From Winogradskyella echinorum (lineage in GTDB: Bacteria; Bacteroidota; Bacteroidia; Flavobacteriales; Flavobacteriaceae), in the NCBI RefSeq assembly GCF_014297365.1, contig NZ_JACOQD010000001.1, positions 1,054,001 through 1,118,000 of the forward strand: a stretch of DNA of 64,000 bases, written 5' to 3'. A program made the position numbers and the translations under genes. The notes under the pieces were generated by a model. It was not told the origin of the DNA, did not search any database, and saw only the letters and a program-made list of their open reading frames with translations. Shown piece after piece: positions 51,725 through 60,595 of the stretch (within the stretch, counting starts at the first letter, position 1; every line of letters begins with the position of its first letter).

Positions 51725-53305
51725 CTATCCTCTAAACTTACTTGAAAGGTCTTTGGCTACACTAGTTAATGTATCAATTACCTCATCAGTTAATTTACCA
51801 GCCTTAAGTGTGTCTAAAACACCTCTATGCTTAGCGTTTAAGAATTCTATATAATCTCTTTCAAATTCTTTTACTTTCTCTACAGGAACATCTCTTAATA
51901 AGTTCTTAGAACCTGCATATATGATAGCAACCTGATCTTCTACAGTAAACGGATCATTTTGTGCTTGTTTTAATATTTCAACATTACGTTTACCTTTATT
52001 AATAACGTTTAATGTTGAAGCATCTAAATCTGAACCGAACTTAGCAAAAGCTTCTAATTCACGGAACTGAGCTTGATCTAATTTTAATGTACCAGATACT
52101 TTCTTCATTGATTTAATCTGTGCGTTACCACCAACACGAGATACAGAAATACCTACGTTAATTGCTGGACGTACACCAGAGTTAAATAAATCACCATCTA
52201 AGAATATCTGACCATCTGTAATAGAAATTACGTTGGTTGGAATATAAGCTGATACATCACCTGCTTGAGTTTCGATAATTGGCAATGCCGTTAATGAACC
52301 ACCACCTTTTACCATTGGCTTAAGCGTATCTGGTAAATCATTCATTTCTTTTGCAATAGCATCATCATTGATAATTTTCGCTGAACGCTCTAATAAACGA
52401 GAGTGTAAGTAGAAAACATCACCAGGATATGCTTCACGTCCTGGAGGACGACGTAATAATAACGATACCTCACGGTAAGCTACCGCTTGCTTAGATAAAT
52501 CATCATAAATGATTAATGCAGGACGACCAGTATCTCTAAAGTATTCTCCAATAGAAGCTCCTGTCATAGGTGCATATACCTGCATCGCTGCAGGATCTGA
52601 TGCGTTAGCAGCTACAATTGTAGTATAAGCTAAAGCGCCTCTTTCTTCTAATGTTTTCGCGATGTTTGCAACTGTTGACGCTTTTTGTCCAACAGCCACA
52701 TATATACAATATACAGGCTCACCTGCATCGTAAAATTCTTTTTGATTTAAGATGGTATCAATACAAACCGTTGTTTTACCTGTTTGTCTATCTCCAATAA
52801 CCAACTCACGTTGTCCTCTACCAACCGGAATCATAGCATCAATTGCCTTAATACCTGTTTGTAATGGTTCTGTTACTGGCTCTCTATAGATAACACCTGG
52901 TGCTTTACGCTCTAATGGCATTTCATAAGTTTCACCAGAAATAGGTCCTTTACCATCAATAGGGTTACCTAAAGTATCTACAACACGTCCTACAATACCC
53001 TCACCTACTTTTACAGATGCGATACGCTCAGTACGTTTTACTGTAGAACCTTCTTTTACTCCTACTGAAGTTCCTAAAAGTACGATACCTACGTTATCTT
53101 CTTCAAGGTTAAGTACGATACCTTCTGCACCGCCATCGAATTCTACTAATTCACCATATTGCGCGTTAGCTAATCCGTAAGCGCGTACAATACCATCACC
53201 TACAGTTAATACTGTTCCTACTTCGTCTAATGAAGCTCCTGCTTCAAAACCTGAAAGTTGTTGTTTTAAGATTGCTGATATCTCAGCTGGTTTTACTTCT
53301 GCCAT
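51725..53305 (-). CDS. atpA: ATP synthase F1 subunit alpha
   Basis: 526 residues. P-loop GDRQTGKT (~172), the regulatory nucleotide site, and [25 protein letters not shown], the ATP synthase alpha/beta signature region. The N-terminal beta-crown ([14 protein letters not shown]) and C-terminal helical bundle are complete. Flanked by atpH upstream and a paired-hairpin element before atpG. Confidence 0.98.
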   Translation of the reverse strand: MAEVKPAEISAILKQQLSGFEAGASLDEVGTVLTVGDGIVRAYGLANAQYGELVEFDGGAEGIVLNLEEDNVGIVLLGTSVGVKEGSTVKRTERIASVKVGEGIVGRVVDTLGNPIDGKGPISGETYEMPLERKAPGVIYREPVTEPLQTGIKAIDAMIPVGRGQRELVIGDRQTGKTTVCIDTILNQKEFYDAGEPVYCIYVAVGQKASTVANIAKTLEERGALAYTTIVAANASDPAAMQVYAPMTGASIGEYFRDTGRPALIIYDDLSKQAVAYREVSLLLRRPPGREAYPGDVFYLHSRLLERSAKIINDDAIAKEMNDLPDTLKPMVKGGGSLTALPIIETQAGDVSAYIPTNVISITDGQIFLDGDLFNSGVRPAINVGISVSRVGGNAQIKSMKKVSGTLKLDQAQFRELEAFAKFGSDLDASTLNVINKGKRNVEILKQAQNDPFTVEDQVAIIYAGSKNLLRDVPVEKVKEFERDYIEFLNAKHRGVLDTLKAGKLTDEVIDTLTSVAKDLSSKFRG

Positions 53306-53358
53306 CTTATTTTAGATATTAGATTTTTTATCACTTCGACTACGTTCTGTGATTAAAA

Positions 53359-53895
53359 TCAATTTAATTTAAATTCTCTTTTTAATTTATCGAGTTTATT
53401 TGAAATACTAGCGTTATACTGAATATCACCAACTCTTAGAATGAAACCACCTAAAATGCTTTCATCTATTATATTTTCTACTTCTGCTTCCTTACCCGTA
53501 AGTTCTTTCACTTTAGCTAATACTTTAGTCTTTAAATCTGCCGTTAATGGTACTGCGGTAGTTACTGTTGCCACTTGTGTACCTCTCAACTGATCAAATA
53601 ATTGAGTATAACTAGTAGCTACATCATTTAAAAGTGCTAGTCTCTTATTAGAGATTAAAGTATCTATTAGATTTGTAGTAGCCACATTTGCATCTTTAAA
53701 TACAGACGTGAGTACTGCTTTTTTATCTGAAGATCTTACAACAGGACTTTGAAGCATTTGATTTAAATCTTCACTCTGAACAATTGCATTGGTGATAGAT
53801 TTCATATCACTATTTACAGCTTCAGCAGATTTATTATCTGTCGCTAAGCTTAAAACCGCTTTTGCATATCGTATTGCTGCTCTTGATCCTGACAT
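53359..53895 (-). CDS. atpH: ATP synthase F1 subunit delta
   Basis: Peripheral stalk cap joining F1 to subunit b. 178 residues, normal length, beginning RAAIRYAKAVLSLA and ending with the conserved IDESILGGFILRVGDIQYNASIS segment. It lies 5 bases downstream of atpF. Confidence 0.95.
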   Translation of the reverse strand: MSGSRAAIRYAKAVLSLATDNKSAEAVNSDMKSITNAIVQSEDLNQMLQSPVVRSSDKKAVLTSVFKDANVATTNLIDTLISNKRLALLNDVATSYTQLFDQLRGTQVATVTTAVPLTADLKTKVLAKVKELTGKEAEVENIIDESILGGFILRVGDIQYNASISNKLDKLKREFKLN

Positions 53896-53900
53896 GTATC

Positions 53901-54395
53901 TTAGTTTAAAGTTGCTTCACCTAACATGTTTTCAACCAACTTAAGTTGCTTGTCTTTGTTAGATAATTCTTCACGTACTACTTTTTCTGCTATATCTATT
54001 GATAAACCAGCAACATGACTTTTTAATTCTGCCATAGCTGCTTTCTTTTCGCTTTCGATTGCTGCTTGCGCCTGCTCAATCATTTTACTTGCCTGAGTTT
54101 GGGCTTCTTCTTTAGCGTCTGAGATGATTTTGTTCTTCATATCTCTAGCATCTTTAAGCATTGCTTCGCGCTCATTGCGTGCTTCTTGTAAAATACGCTC
54201 ATTATCCGCTTTAAGATTTTCCATTTCTTTACGTGCACTTTCTGCAGAAGCTAAAGCTGTTCTAATACCTTCTTCTCTATCTTCAACCGCACCTAAGATT
54301 GGTTTCCAAGCAAATTTTCTTAATATAAAAAGTAAAATTGCAAACGTAACTAGGGACCAAAAAACGAGTCCAAAACCTGGTTTAATTAATTCCAT
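53901..54395 (-). CDS. atpF: ATP synthase F0 subunit b
   Basis: Peripheral stalk. 164 residues: one N-terminal membrane helix (LVFWSLVTFAILLFIL), the RKFAWKPI junction, then a long charged coiled coil to the end. Between atpE and atpH, as usual. Confidence 0.96.
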   Translation of the reverse strand: MELIKPGFGLVFWSLVTFAILLFILRKFAWKPILGAVEDREEGIRTALASAESARKEMENLKADNERILQEARNEREAMLKDARDMKNKIISDAKEEAQTQASKMIEQAQAAIESEKKAAMAELKSHVAGLSIDIAEKVVREELSNKDKQLKLVENMLGEATLN

Positions 54396-54506
54396 AATGT
54401 AATTTCTTTTAAACTTAAATTTTATTCTCCTAGGCTATACCACAGAGAATTAAAGAAAAACTACAGAAGTAGCCAACCGCTACTTCTGTAATCTTATCTA
54501 ATCATC

Positions 54507-54716
54507 TTACTTAACGATTAATGCTGCAACAACACCAAATAAAGCAACAGCTTCTACGAAGGCTGCTAAGATAAGTGCTGATGTCTGAATTTTTCCTTGG
54601 ATTTCTGGTTGACGAGCCATAGCGTCCATAGCTGATCCACCGATTCTTCCAATTCCCATTCCAGCTCCAATTGCTGCTAAACCAGCACCAATTGCTGCGA
54701 TTCCTGTAATAGTCAT
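54507..54716 (-). CDS. atpE: ATP synthase F0 subunit c
   Basis: Proton-carrying ring subunit. 69 residues, two helices with the polar loop ARQPE (34-38). The ion-binding carboxylate is Glu55 in AAFVEAVALFG. No Gln in helix 1 or Ser/Thr after Glu55, so the Na+-type ligand set is absent and proton coupling is expected. The GxGxGxG packing motif (GAGLAAIGAGMGIG) is present. Confidence 0.96.
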   Translation of the reverse strand: MTITGIAAIGAGLAAIGAGMGIGRIGGSAMDAMARQPEIQGKIQTSALILAAFVEAVALFGVVAALIVK

Positions 54717-54746
54717 AATATAAAATTTAAATTAATAATATTAAGT

Positions 54747-55829
54747 TTAATGTGCGTCCTCAACCGCCATACCAAAGTAAAGCGCAGATAACACTGTAAA
54801 TATATAAGCTTGTATTGCTGTTACTACAATTTCAATGATTCCAATAAATAATGCAAATCCTACAGAAACCGGCGCAACGGCTATAGTTTGAAATATAAAA
54901 ATTAACGACATTAATGCTAGTATAATAATGTGACCAGCTGTAATATTTGCAAACAAACGAATCATTAATGATATAGGTTTTACAAACATACCAACTATCT
55001 CAATTGGCATTAAAAATATTTTCATTGGCACTGGTACACCTGGCATCCAAAAAATATGCTTCCAGTAATTTTTATTACCGCTAAATGTTGTGATTAAAAA
55101 GGTGCAAAGTGCTAAGGCAAATGTAAACGCAATATTACCACTTAAGTTAGCTCCGTTAAAAAATGGAATTAACCCGAATATATTATTTATCCAGATAAAG
55201 AAAAATACTGTTAACAAATATGGCATAAAACGCTTGTACTTATGCTCTCCTATCATTGGCTTTGCTATTTCATCTCTTACAAACACTACTAAAGGCTCTA
55301 CAAAACTAGCAATACCTTTAGGTACATAGTCTCCTGACTTTTTATAACGTCTAGCAGCAGTTAAAAAGATTAATAATAACACTACAACAGAAACCCACAT
55401 CATAAACACATTTCGTGTTATAGAAAAATCCCATGGACGTTCCGCGTTTGTTGGATGATGCTCAGCGTCGTAAGTTACTGCTGTTTCACCATCATTTAAT
55501 TTGTAGATTTTTTCGTGAATATTTACAAAACGTTGCCCATTCTTTTCTACAATAACTTCACCATTATAATCGTGATGAAATTCTGAAGACATAAAGGTTG
55601 TTAAACCTTTGTCTGTATATAAAATTATAGGAAGTGGAATAGAATATGAGTGTCCATTATAATCGAAAAGATGCATACCATAAGCATCCTTTACGTGGTG
55701 CATAATCATTTCTTTAGCATCGAATTCTTTTTCAGAATCACTGTCTTTGGAGTTGCTTGCAAAGCTGAAGCTAAAAACTGATAAAAACAGAAGTGTAAAT
55801 GCTACGCGTTTAAAGGTGTAAAATGTCAT
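54747..55829 (-). CDS. atpB: ATP synthase F0 subunit a with signal-peptide-bearing extension
   Basis: 360 residues, about 100 longer than E. coli subunit a. The first ~25 residues form a signal peptide (VAFTLLFLSVFSFSFA) and residues ~25-130 are a periplasmic His/Asp-rich extension, a feature of Bacteroidetes AtpB. The C-terminal part is the five-helix a subunit with the essential Arg in SLMIRLFANITAGH. First structural gene of the operon, with a well-formed promoter just upstream. Confidence 0.95.
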   Translation of the reverse strand: MTFYTFKRVAFTLLFLSVFSFSFASNSKDSDSEKEFDAKEMIMHHVKDAYGMHLFDYNGHSYSIPLPIILYTDKGLTTFMSSEFHHDYNGEVIVEKNGQRFVNIHEKIYKLNDGETAVTYDAEHHPTNAERPWDFSITRNVFMMWVSVVVLLLIFLTAARRYKKSGDYVPKGIASFVEPLVVFVRDEIAKPMIGEHKYKRFMPYLLTVFFFIWINNIFGLIPFFNGANLSGNIAFTFALALCTFLITTFSGNKNYWKHIFWMPGVPVPMKIFLMPIEIVGMFVKPISLMIRLFANITAGHIIILALMSLIFIFQTIAVAPVSVGFALFIGIIEIVVTAIQAYIFTVLSALYFGMAVEDAH

Positions 55830-55867
55830 TATATACGGCTTTAATATACCTTACTTTAAATTCCGTG

Positions 55868-55898
55868 CAAATGTACGCACATTAAATGAAATGACAAA
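55868..55898 (-). promoter_or_regulatory. promoter of the atp operon
   Basis: On the minus strand: TTTG (55895-55898), 19 bases, TACATTTG (55868-55875). Both boxes of the Bacteroidetes consensus with canonical spacing, about 40 bases before the atpB start. It is the best-formed housekeeping promoter in the window and separates atpB from the DUF6168/AtpZ genes. Confidence 0.7.
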
Positions 55899-55975
55899 CA
55901 TTATTTTAACGTTAATTTTTAAGCTGATTTCAGTTTAAAAATCAAACCTTTAATCGTTGTAAATAAACCTTATAA

Positions 55976-56371
55976 CTATGTTTTTTGAAGAAATTTGGTT
56001 AATGAGAAAACTTCAAAAAACAAATACATGAAATACGGAATGAAAAAATTAAAAACATCTGGCTGTTTGTTTTCAAAATCCGACAGCAATAATGGTAATA
56101 AAAATAATATGGCTAATATCATTTTTAAAAATGTTAATACCATAAACAAATTGAAAACATTCTTTTGTCCGTTAGAAAATTTATAATTAATAACTGAATA
56201 AAAAAGTAATGTTATAAATACATGAAATGTATAAACTTGCCAAATTGGAAAAAAGAACAAAACATCCTTAGCAAAGTGGTATAATAAATAACTATGAATA
56301 GCAAATAATACTACAGACACTCCTACTAATTGTAACAAAAATGTAATTTGTCTTTTCTTAAACTCTTCCAT
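55976..56371 (-). CDS. DUF6168-type four-helix membrane protein
   Basis: 131 residues with four hydrophobic helices (about 9-30, 40-62, 75-98, 104-125) and few charges. It occupies the place of AtpI between AtpZ and AtpB, as DUF6168 proteins do in flavobacteria. AtpI in other bacteria helps assemble the c-ring; whether this is its functional analogue is not known. It lies eight bases downstream of the AtpZ gene. Confidence 0.75.
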   Translation of the reverse strand: MEEFKKRQITFLLQLVGVSVVLFAIHSYLLYHFAKDVLFFFPIWQVYTFHVFITLLFYSVINYKFSNGQKNVFNLFMVLTFLKMILAILFLLPLLLSDFENKQPDVFNFFIPYFMYLFFEVFSLTKFLQKT

Positions 56372-56379
56372 TATATTTT

Positions 56380-56652
56380 CTAATTGTCTTTTGAGCCCGC
56401 AATAATACGTCTTATTACAAAAACTATTGATATAATAACGGACAATAAAGATAGAACTATTGTATATACATTGTGCTTATTTGGGTATAGTTCATCTAAC
56501 TTAACACCAGAATACGACCCTATGCCTATAATAGCAATCATTTGAAAAGCAATTCCCGAAAAACGAGCATAAGAGGCCGATTTTAGCTTGTCTTTACGGT
56601 CGTTGAGCTGTTTGTTGGACTGGTTTGGCTGCTTGTGGTTTGGCTGGCTCAT
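56380..56652 (-). CDS. AtpZ/AtpI family ATP synthase accessory protein
   Basis: 90 residues: hydrophilic N-terminus (~1-28) and two membrane helices joined by GVKLDELYPNKHN (AtpZ-like G-x-x-L-D). AtpZ/AtpI proteins aid F0 assembly and Mg2+/Ca2+ handling. Its N-terminal 19 codons overlap the 3' end of the bactofilin gene in another frame (59 bases). A later start is unlikely because the next Met is inside helix 1. Confidence 0.85.
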   Translation of the reverse strand: MSQPNHKQPNQSNKQLNDRKDKLKSASYARFSGIAFQMIAIIGIGSYSGVKLDELYPNKHNVYTIVLSLLSVIISIVFVIRRIIAGSKDN

Positions 56653-57034
56653 TTGTTAGTGATTTTACAGATCCTTTCATACTACAAGTAGCATTAAAAG
56701 TAGCTCCTGGTTCAACAGCCAATTTACTTATATGTACTTCTCCTTCAATATGAGCAGTCGATTTTAAAGATAATGTACCAGATAAAATAAGTTTACCAGA
56801 AAATTTACCTTCAAAATCTGCATTTTCACCTTGCAGTGTACCTTTTATAAATCCTGATTTACCAACCACAACCTTACCCGAAGTTTTTACGTTACCTTCA
56901 ACAGTTCCGTCGATTCTAAAAGGGCCTTGGCTAGCTATATCTCCCACTATTTTAGTGCCTTGTGCTATTATGTTCTGCTGAGTACTTGTTTCCATAGTTG
57001 TTTGTTTAGGTTTTTTGTTGTCTGAAGAAAACAT
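56594..57034 (-). CDS. bactofilin (polymer-forming cytoskeletal protein)
   Basis: 146 residues with the DUF583/bactofilin beta-helix at ~20-115: repeats such as FRIDGTVEGNVKTSGKVVVGKSGFI and ADFEGKFSGKLILSG. N-terminal flexible region and a Pro/Ala/Gln-rich tail, part of which overlaps the AtpZ start. Bactofilins self-assemble without nucleotide and organise cell shape or wall enzymes. It lies 21 bases downstream of sprE. Confidence 0.92.
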   Translation of the reverse strand: MFSSDNKKPKQTTMETSTQQNIIAQGTKIVGDIASQGPFRIDGTVEGNVKTSGKVVVGKSGFIKGTLQGENADFEGKFSGKLILSGTLSLKSTAHIEGEVHISKLAVEPGATFNATCSMKGSVKSLTNEPAKPQAAKPVQQTAQRP

Positions 57035-57055
57035 GATTTGTTTGATTTTTTTAAA

Positions 57056-59665
57056 TTACTGTAATTTTAAATACGCATTTAGGTTTTTATGTCGTTGAAT
57101 AATAGCATAGTTTGGTGACGAAATCGCAAAGTATTCTTTTGTGATTTTTGGCTTTATAGGTCGTCCTCTTTTATCCTTTTCATCAGTTAGAAGGAATTGT
57201 GCAAAACCTCTAGCTCCTTCAATACTTTTTAAGCCATGCACTACTACAAAGGTAGTGTTTTCGTCATAAAGATCTCTTGAAGTTTTTAAATCGAAATATG
57301 CAATTTTAGCGACCTCTTCGTCTAAAGTTTTGATAAATGCTTCAATATCCTCATTAGAATTATTGTCAAATTTATATATAACATTAAAGTTTTGTGCTTT
57401 ATCATCTGATACAAATTCCTTTTTGGCTAAAACCGGAATTGCATTTTTTAATAGATCTTGTGCCTTTTTACCTTCTTCTGAATTGGGATAAGTTAAGGCA
57501 ATATAATCAATACCTTCTTTATAAGCTTTAAAACCATAAAGCCTGCCTTTTGCAGATGCTTTTAATATCTCAAACTTAGGGACAAAGTCGTCCCCTTCTA
57601 ACCGTTTAATTTGTTCTTCTGCTCTGGCGATTACCTCAGCATAGTTTTCACTTTCAAATTGCTTATAAAGATTTGTATAAATAAATTCTGGACTGTTTTC
57701 GTCTTTAGATAATTCTGATTGTGGGTTTAACAGAATTTCTGCATATCGAGAATCTGCATAGTTTTTAATAATATCTTCTCTTACAACTTCAGCTTTTCTG
57801 TTTAAACCTAATTCTATATAAATTCTATAAAGATTATATTTTGAAGGTAAAATTAAACGATCTTCTGGATTGTTTTCTAGTAGTGTTTCTAATTTAGTTT
57901 TAGCTAATTGAAACTCTTTAAATTTCTCCTTATAAATTATGCCTAGTTGATAATACGCAAAGTTTCGTTCTTTAGAGATACTATCTATATCACTTTGTTT
58001 TGTGGGAAGTGCTGCTATATAAGTTTCTGGATTATATAGTTCGTTATTAGCTGAATCCGTTGACACCACTTCATCTTTAATGTTGCCATTTGCACTTGCA
58101 AATTGGTCTGAAAGTCTCCAGTTATCCTGAAATTTTCGGTTTCCCCAAAGTTTTAAAAACTCATTTTTACCATAAGCTACAGTGGTTTGATTATAAAAAT
58201 AAAAACTACTATTTCCGTTGTTGATATTAGTTGAAGGTTCTCTTGAAATACCTGGAGGACCTCCAGCACTTCTCGTTGTTCTTTGACTTAAATTAGTTGC
58301 TTGTGCTGATTGATTGTTTTGTTTCTCTAAAGCTTCAGCCTTTAGACGTTCCTCTTCTAAAGCCTTTATTTTTAAGTTTTCAGTGTATTCTGTATAAAAA
58401 GCTAACTGCTCTTCTCTAGGGAGACTAATAATTTTTAAAATACTATCGTTAGTTTGTGCAATACCTTCATAATAGATTACATCATCGAGATTCTCTCGCT
58501 TTCTTTTTATAACTCTATATGGTTTTGAGTTTACAACCATAGCTGTCATTGTACTATCGTAATAAGCTCCTGCGGTTTTATAACTATTACGATCAAAATA
58601 CATATTGCCTAAAGTCTCATAATTTAAAGACTTTAAGTATTTATCTGAAGTTATTTTTCTAAGCGACTTATTATAATATGCTTCTGATAAACTGTCGGAA
58701 CTATTATTGCGATGAAATTCAGCTATACGATAATATATTTTATCTAAAAAAGGTCTGTTTTCTCTATTTTCCTCCAAATCTGTTAGATATTCTTGAAACT
58801 CAATAAGATCACCATTTATTTCGTCAAAATTATTTGACTTTTGGATATGTGCATTAATATAAAACGATCTTGGAATTTGGCGATGCATATCTATAATAGC
58901 ATCAAACTCTATGTTTGCACTGTCCTTTTTCCCAGCCTCATCATATAATTGACCTCTTATAAAATGATAACGTGCTTTTTCATTTTTAATTTTAGTCTGC
59001 TCTGCAGCAATTTTTAACTGAGCTAGCGCACTATCTTTCTGTTTTAAGTTTAAATACGCCTGAGCTAAAGCTGCTTTAGCATCAGCTAAATCTTGATCTT
59101 CTAATTCTTCTTCATCCAGAAGTCGTTCTAGTTTTTTTATGGCACCTTCGTTATTGTCTAATCGAATACTCGCTTTTTCGCGCCAGATTTTTACTTGGTT
59201 AATTTTATCACTAGTAGGATATTTATTTAAAATATTATTAAATGCAGCTAATGCTGGCACAAAACGTTGATCGAAATAACGTGCTTTTCCTAAAAGTAAA
59301 TAGGCTTCGTCAATCTGTGGGTTTTTTTCTTTGCCATCAATATTCATCCCATGAACCTGAATTGCTTTAATAGCTTTTTCTTCAGCACGATCAAAATCTT
59401 CATTTTTAGATTGCCCAGGAAGAAAAATATCTTCCTGTACTTTCATCCGTTCTACAGGCAAAAGTTCCCAAAAATTTTCAGTGTACTGGTCGTTAAGTCC
59501 CTCTCTTCCTCGCTCTAATGCTAAATTACCGTTATAAAGTACATTGTATTTTGTGCCTAAAGCATGAAAATTTCTATTAATAAATGTGTCTTTTTTTCGT
59601 GAGCAACCTTGGGCAATAAATGCCATGCAAAAAAGCGATAGTATAATTTTGTAATAGGTCTTCAA
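57056..59665 (-). CDS. sprE: T9SS lipoprotein SprE/PorW, TPR-rich
   Basis: 869 residues. Lipobox FIAQGC (Cys21). The N-terminal part (FINRNFHALGTKYNVLYNGNLAL) and extended TPR array (e.g. DEAYLLLGKARYFDQRFVPAL, YHFIRGQLYDEAGKKDSANIEF) match SprE of F. johnsoniae / PorW of P. gingivalis, needed for T9SS export and gliding. It links the T9SS machinery in this cell to the T9SS cargo genes at 17 and 27 kb. A low-complexity stretch (~440-480) splits the TPR regions. Confidence 0.92.
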   Translation of the reverse strand: MKTYYKIILSLFCMAFIAQGCSRKKDTFINRNFHALGTKYNVLYNGNLALERGREGLNDQYTENFWELLPVERMKVQEDIFLPGQSKNEDFDRAEEKAIKAIQVHGMNIDGKEKNPQIDEAYLLLGKARYFDQRFVPALAAFNNILNKYPTSDKINQVKIWREKASIRLDNNEGAIKKLERLLDEEELEDQDLADAKAALAQAYLNLKQKDSALAQLKIAAEQTKIKNEKARYHFIRGQLYDEAGKKDSANIEFDAIIDMHRQIPRSFYINAHIQKSNNFDEINGDLIEFQEYLTDLEENRENRPFLDKIYYRIAEFHRNNSSDSLSEAYYNKSLRKITSDKYLKSLNYETLGNMYFDRNSYKTAGAYYDSTMTAMVVNSKPYRVIKRKRENLDDVIYYEGIAQTNDSILKIISLPREEQLAFYTEYTENLKIKALEEERLKAEALEKQNNQSAQATNLSQRTTRSAGGPPGISREPSTNINNGNSSFYFYNQTTVAYGKNEFLKLWGNRKFQDNWRLSDQFASANGNIKDEVVSTDSANNELYNPETYIAALPTKQSDIDSISKERNFAYYQLGIIYKEKFKEFQLAKTKLETLLENNPEDRLILPSKYNLYRIYIELGLNRKAEVVREDIIKNYADSRYAEILLNPQSELSKDENSPEFIYTNLYKQFESENYAEVIARAEEQIKRLEGDDFVPKFEILKASAKGRLYGFKAYKEGIDYIALTYPNSEEGKKAQDLLKNAIPVLAKKEFVSDDKAQNFNVIYKFDNNSNEDIEAFIKTLDEEVAKIAYFDLKTSRDLYDENTTFVVVHGLKSIEGARGFAQFLLTDEKDKRGRPIKPKITKEYFAISSPNYAIIQRHKNLNAYLKLQ

Positions 59666-59802
59666 CGTTGGTTCTATTTGGTTAATAGATAACTAAAATG
59701 TTGGGCGTTTAGTGTGTTAAGTGGTAAAAATAAACATCTTTTTGAATTTTTGATGTTATTTCGAGGTTTTTCGAGGTTATGCAATGCTTTAAAGCAAAAA
59801 AA

Positions 59803-59830
59803 AGCTCGTAACTAAAATTAATTACGAGCT
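59803..59830 (-). terminator. terminator of the ABC exporter operon
   Basis: AGCTCGTAA / TTACGAGCT, a 9-bp stem with a 10-base loop; on the minus strand eight U follow. It lies 21 bases after the ATPase stop. Confidence 0.88.
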
Positions 59831-59850
59831 AAAATATAATGATTGGTTGG

Positions 59851-60573
59851 TTATTCTTCTTCTTGAGTAGCCATTGTTCCGCTTGCAAAATGTGCTTCGA
59901 GCTCTTTTAAAGTAGCAGGATTAGTTTCTAAATCCTTAATTATATTTCCTTTTTCTAAAACAACGATACGCTCGCAGACATCTGTAACATGCATTAAATC
60001 GTGACTAGATACTAAAACAGTAACACCTTGTTTTTCGGCTAAATCTTTAAGGATTTGCTTTAAACGTATTTGCGTTGTTGGATCTAAGTTAGCGAAGGGT
60101 TCGTCTAAAATAATAACTTCTGGATTGCCTATTAGTGCTGCTACTATTCCTGCTTTTTTCTGATTTCCTTTACTTAAATCTCTTAGATATTTTTTCTTTC
60201 CTATAATTTCTCCATTAAAAAAATCTTCAAATTTAGAAGTAAGCGCATCTACATCTGCTTTATTCTGCCCGCGTAAATCACCAATAAAATAGAAATATTC
60301 TTCTGGTGTTAAATACCCAATTAAGAAGCTTTCGTCAATAAAAGACGATGTATAAGGTTTCCAGTCTTCACTTTCGTCTACAACGACATTATTGTTGGTT
60401 ATATTTCCTGTAGAAGGCTTTATTAAATCGAGTAATAAACTAAAGTAAGTTGTTTTACCAGCTCCGTTATTACCTACCAAACCAAAACTTTGGCCTTTAG
60501 GAATGCTTAATTCTTCTACATTAAGAACAGTTGTTCCGTTATATGATTTTGAAAGGTCTTTTGTATATATCAT
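59851..60573 (-). CDS. ABC transporter ATP-binding protein
   Basis: 240 residues. Walker A GNNGAGKTT (~34), signature LSKGNQKKAGI (a KGN variant of LSGGQ), Walker B VIILDEPFANLD, switch His in VSSHDLMH. It pairs with the DUF5687 permease 22 bases upstream to form an exporter-type ABC-2 system of unknown substrate. C-terminal acidic tail. Confidence 0.93.
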   Translation of the reverse strand: MIYTKDLSKSYNGTTVLNVEELSIPKGQSFGLVGNNGAGKTTYFSLLLDLIKPSTGNITNNNVVVDESEDWKPYTSSFIDESFLIGYLTPEEYFYFIGDLRGQNKADVDALTSKFEDFFNGEIIGKKKYLRDLSKGNQKKAGIVAALIGNPEVIILDEPFANLDPTTQIRLKQILKDLAEKQGVTVLVSSHDLMHVTDVCERIVVLEKGNIIKDLETNPATLKELEAHFASGTMATQEEE

Positions 60574-60595
60574 GATTTGTGAATCTTATATGTTA

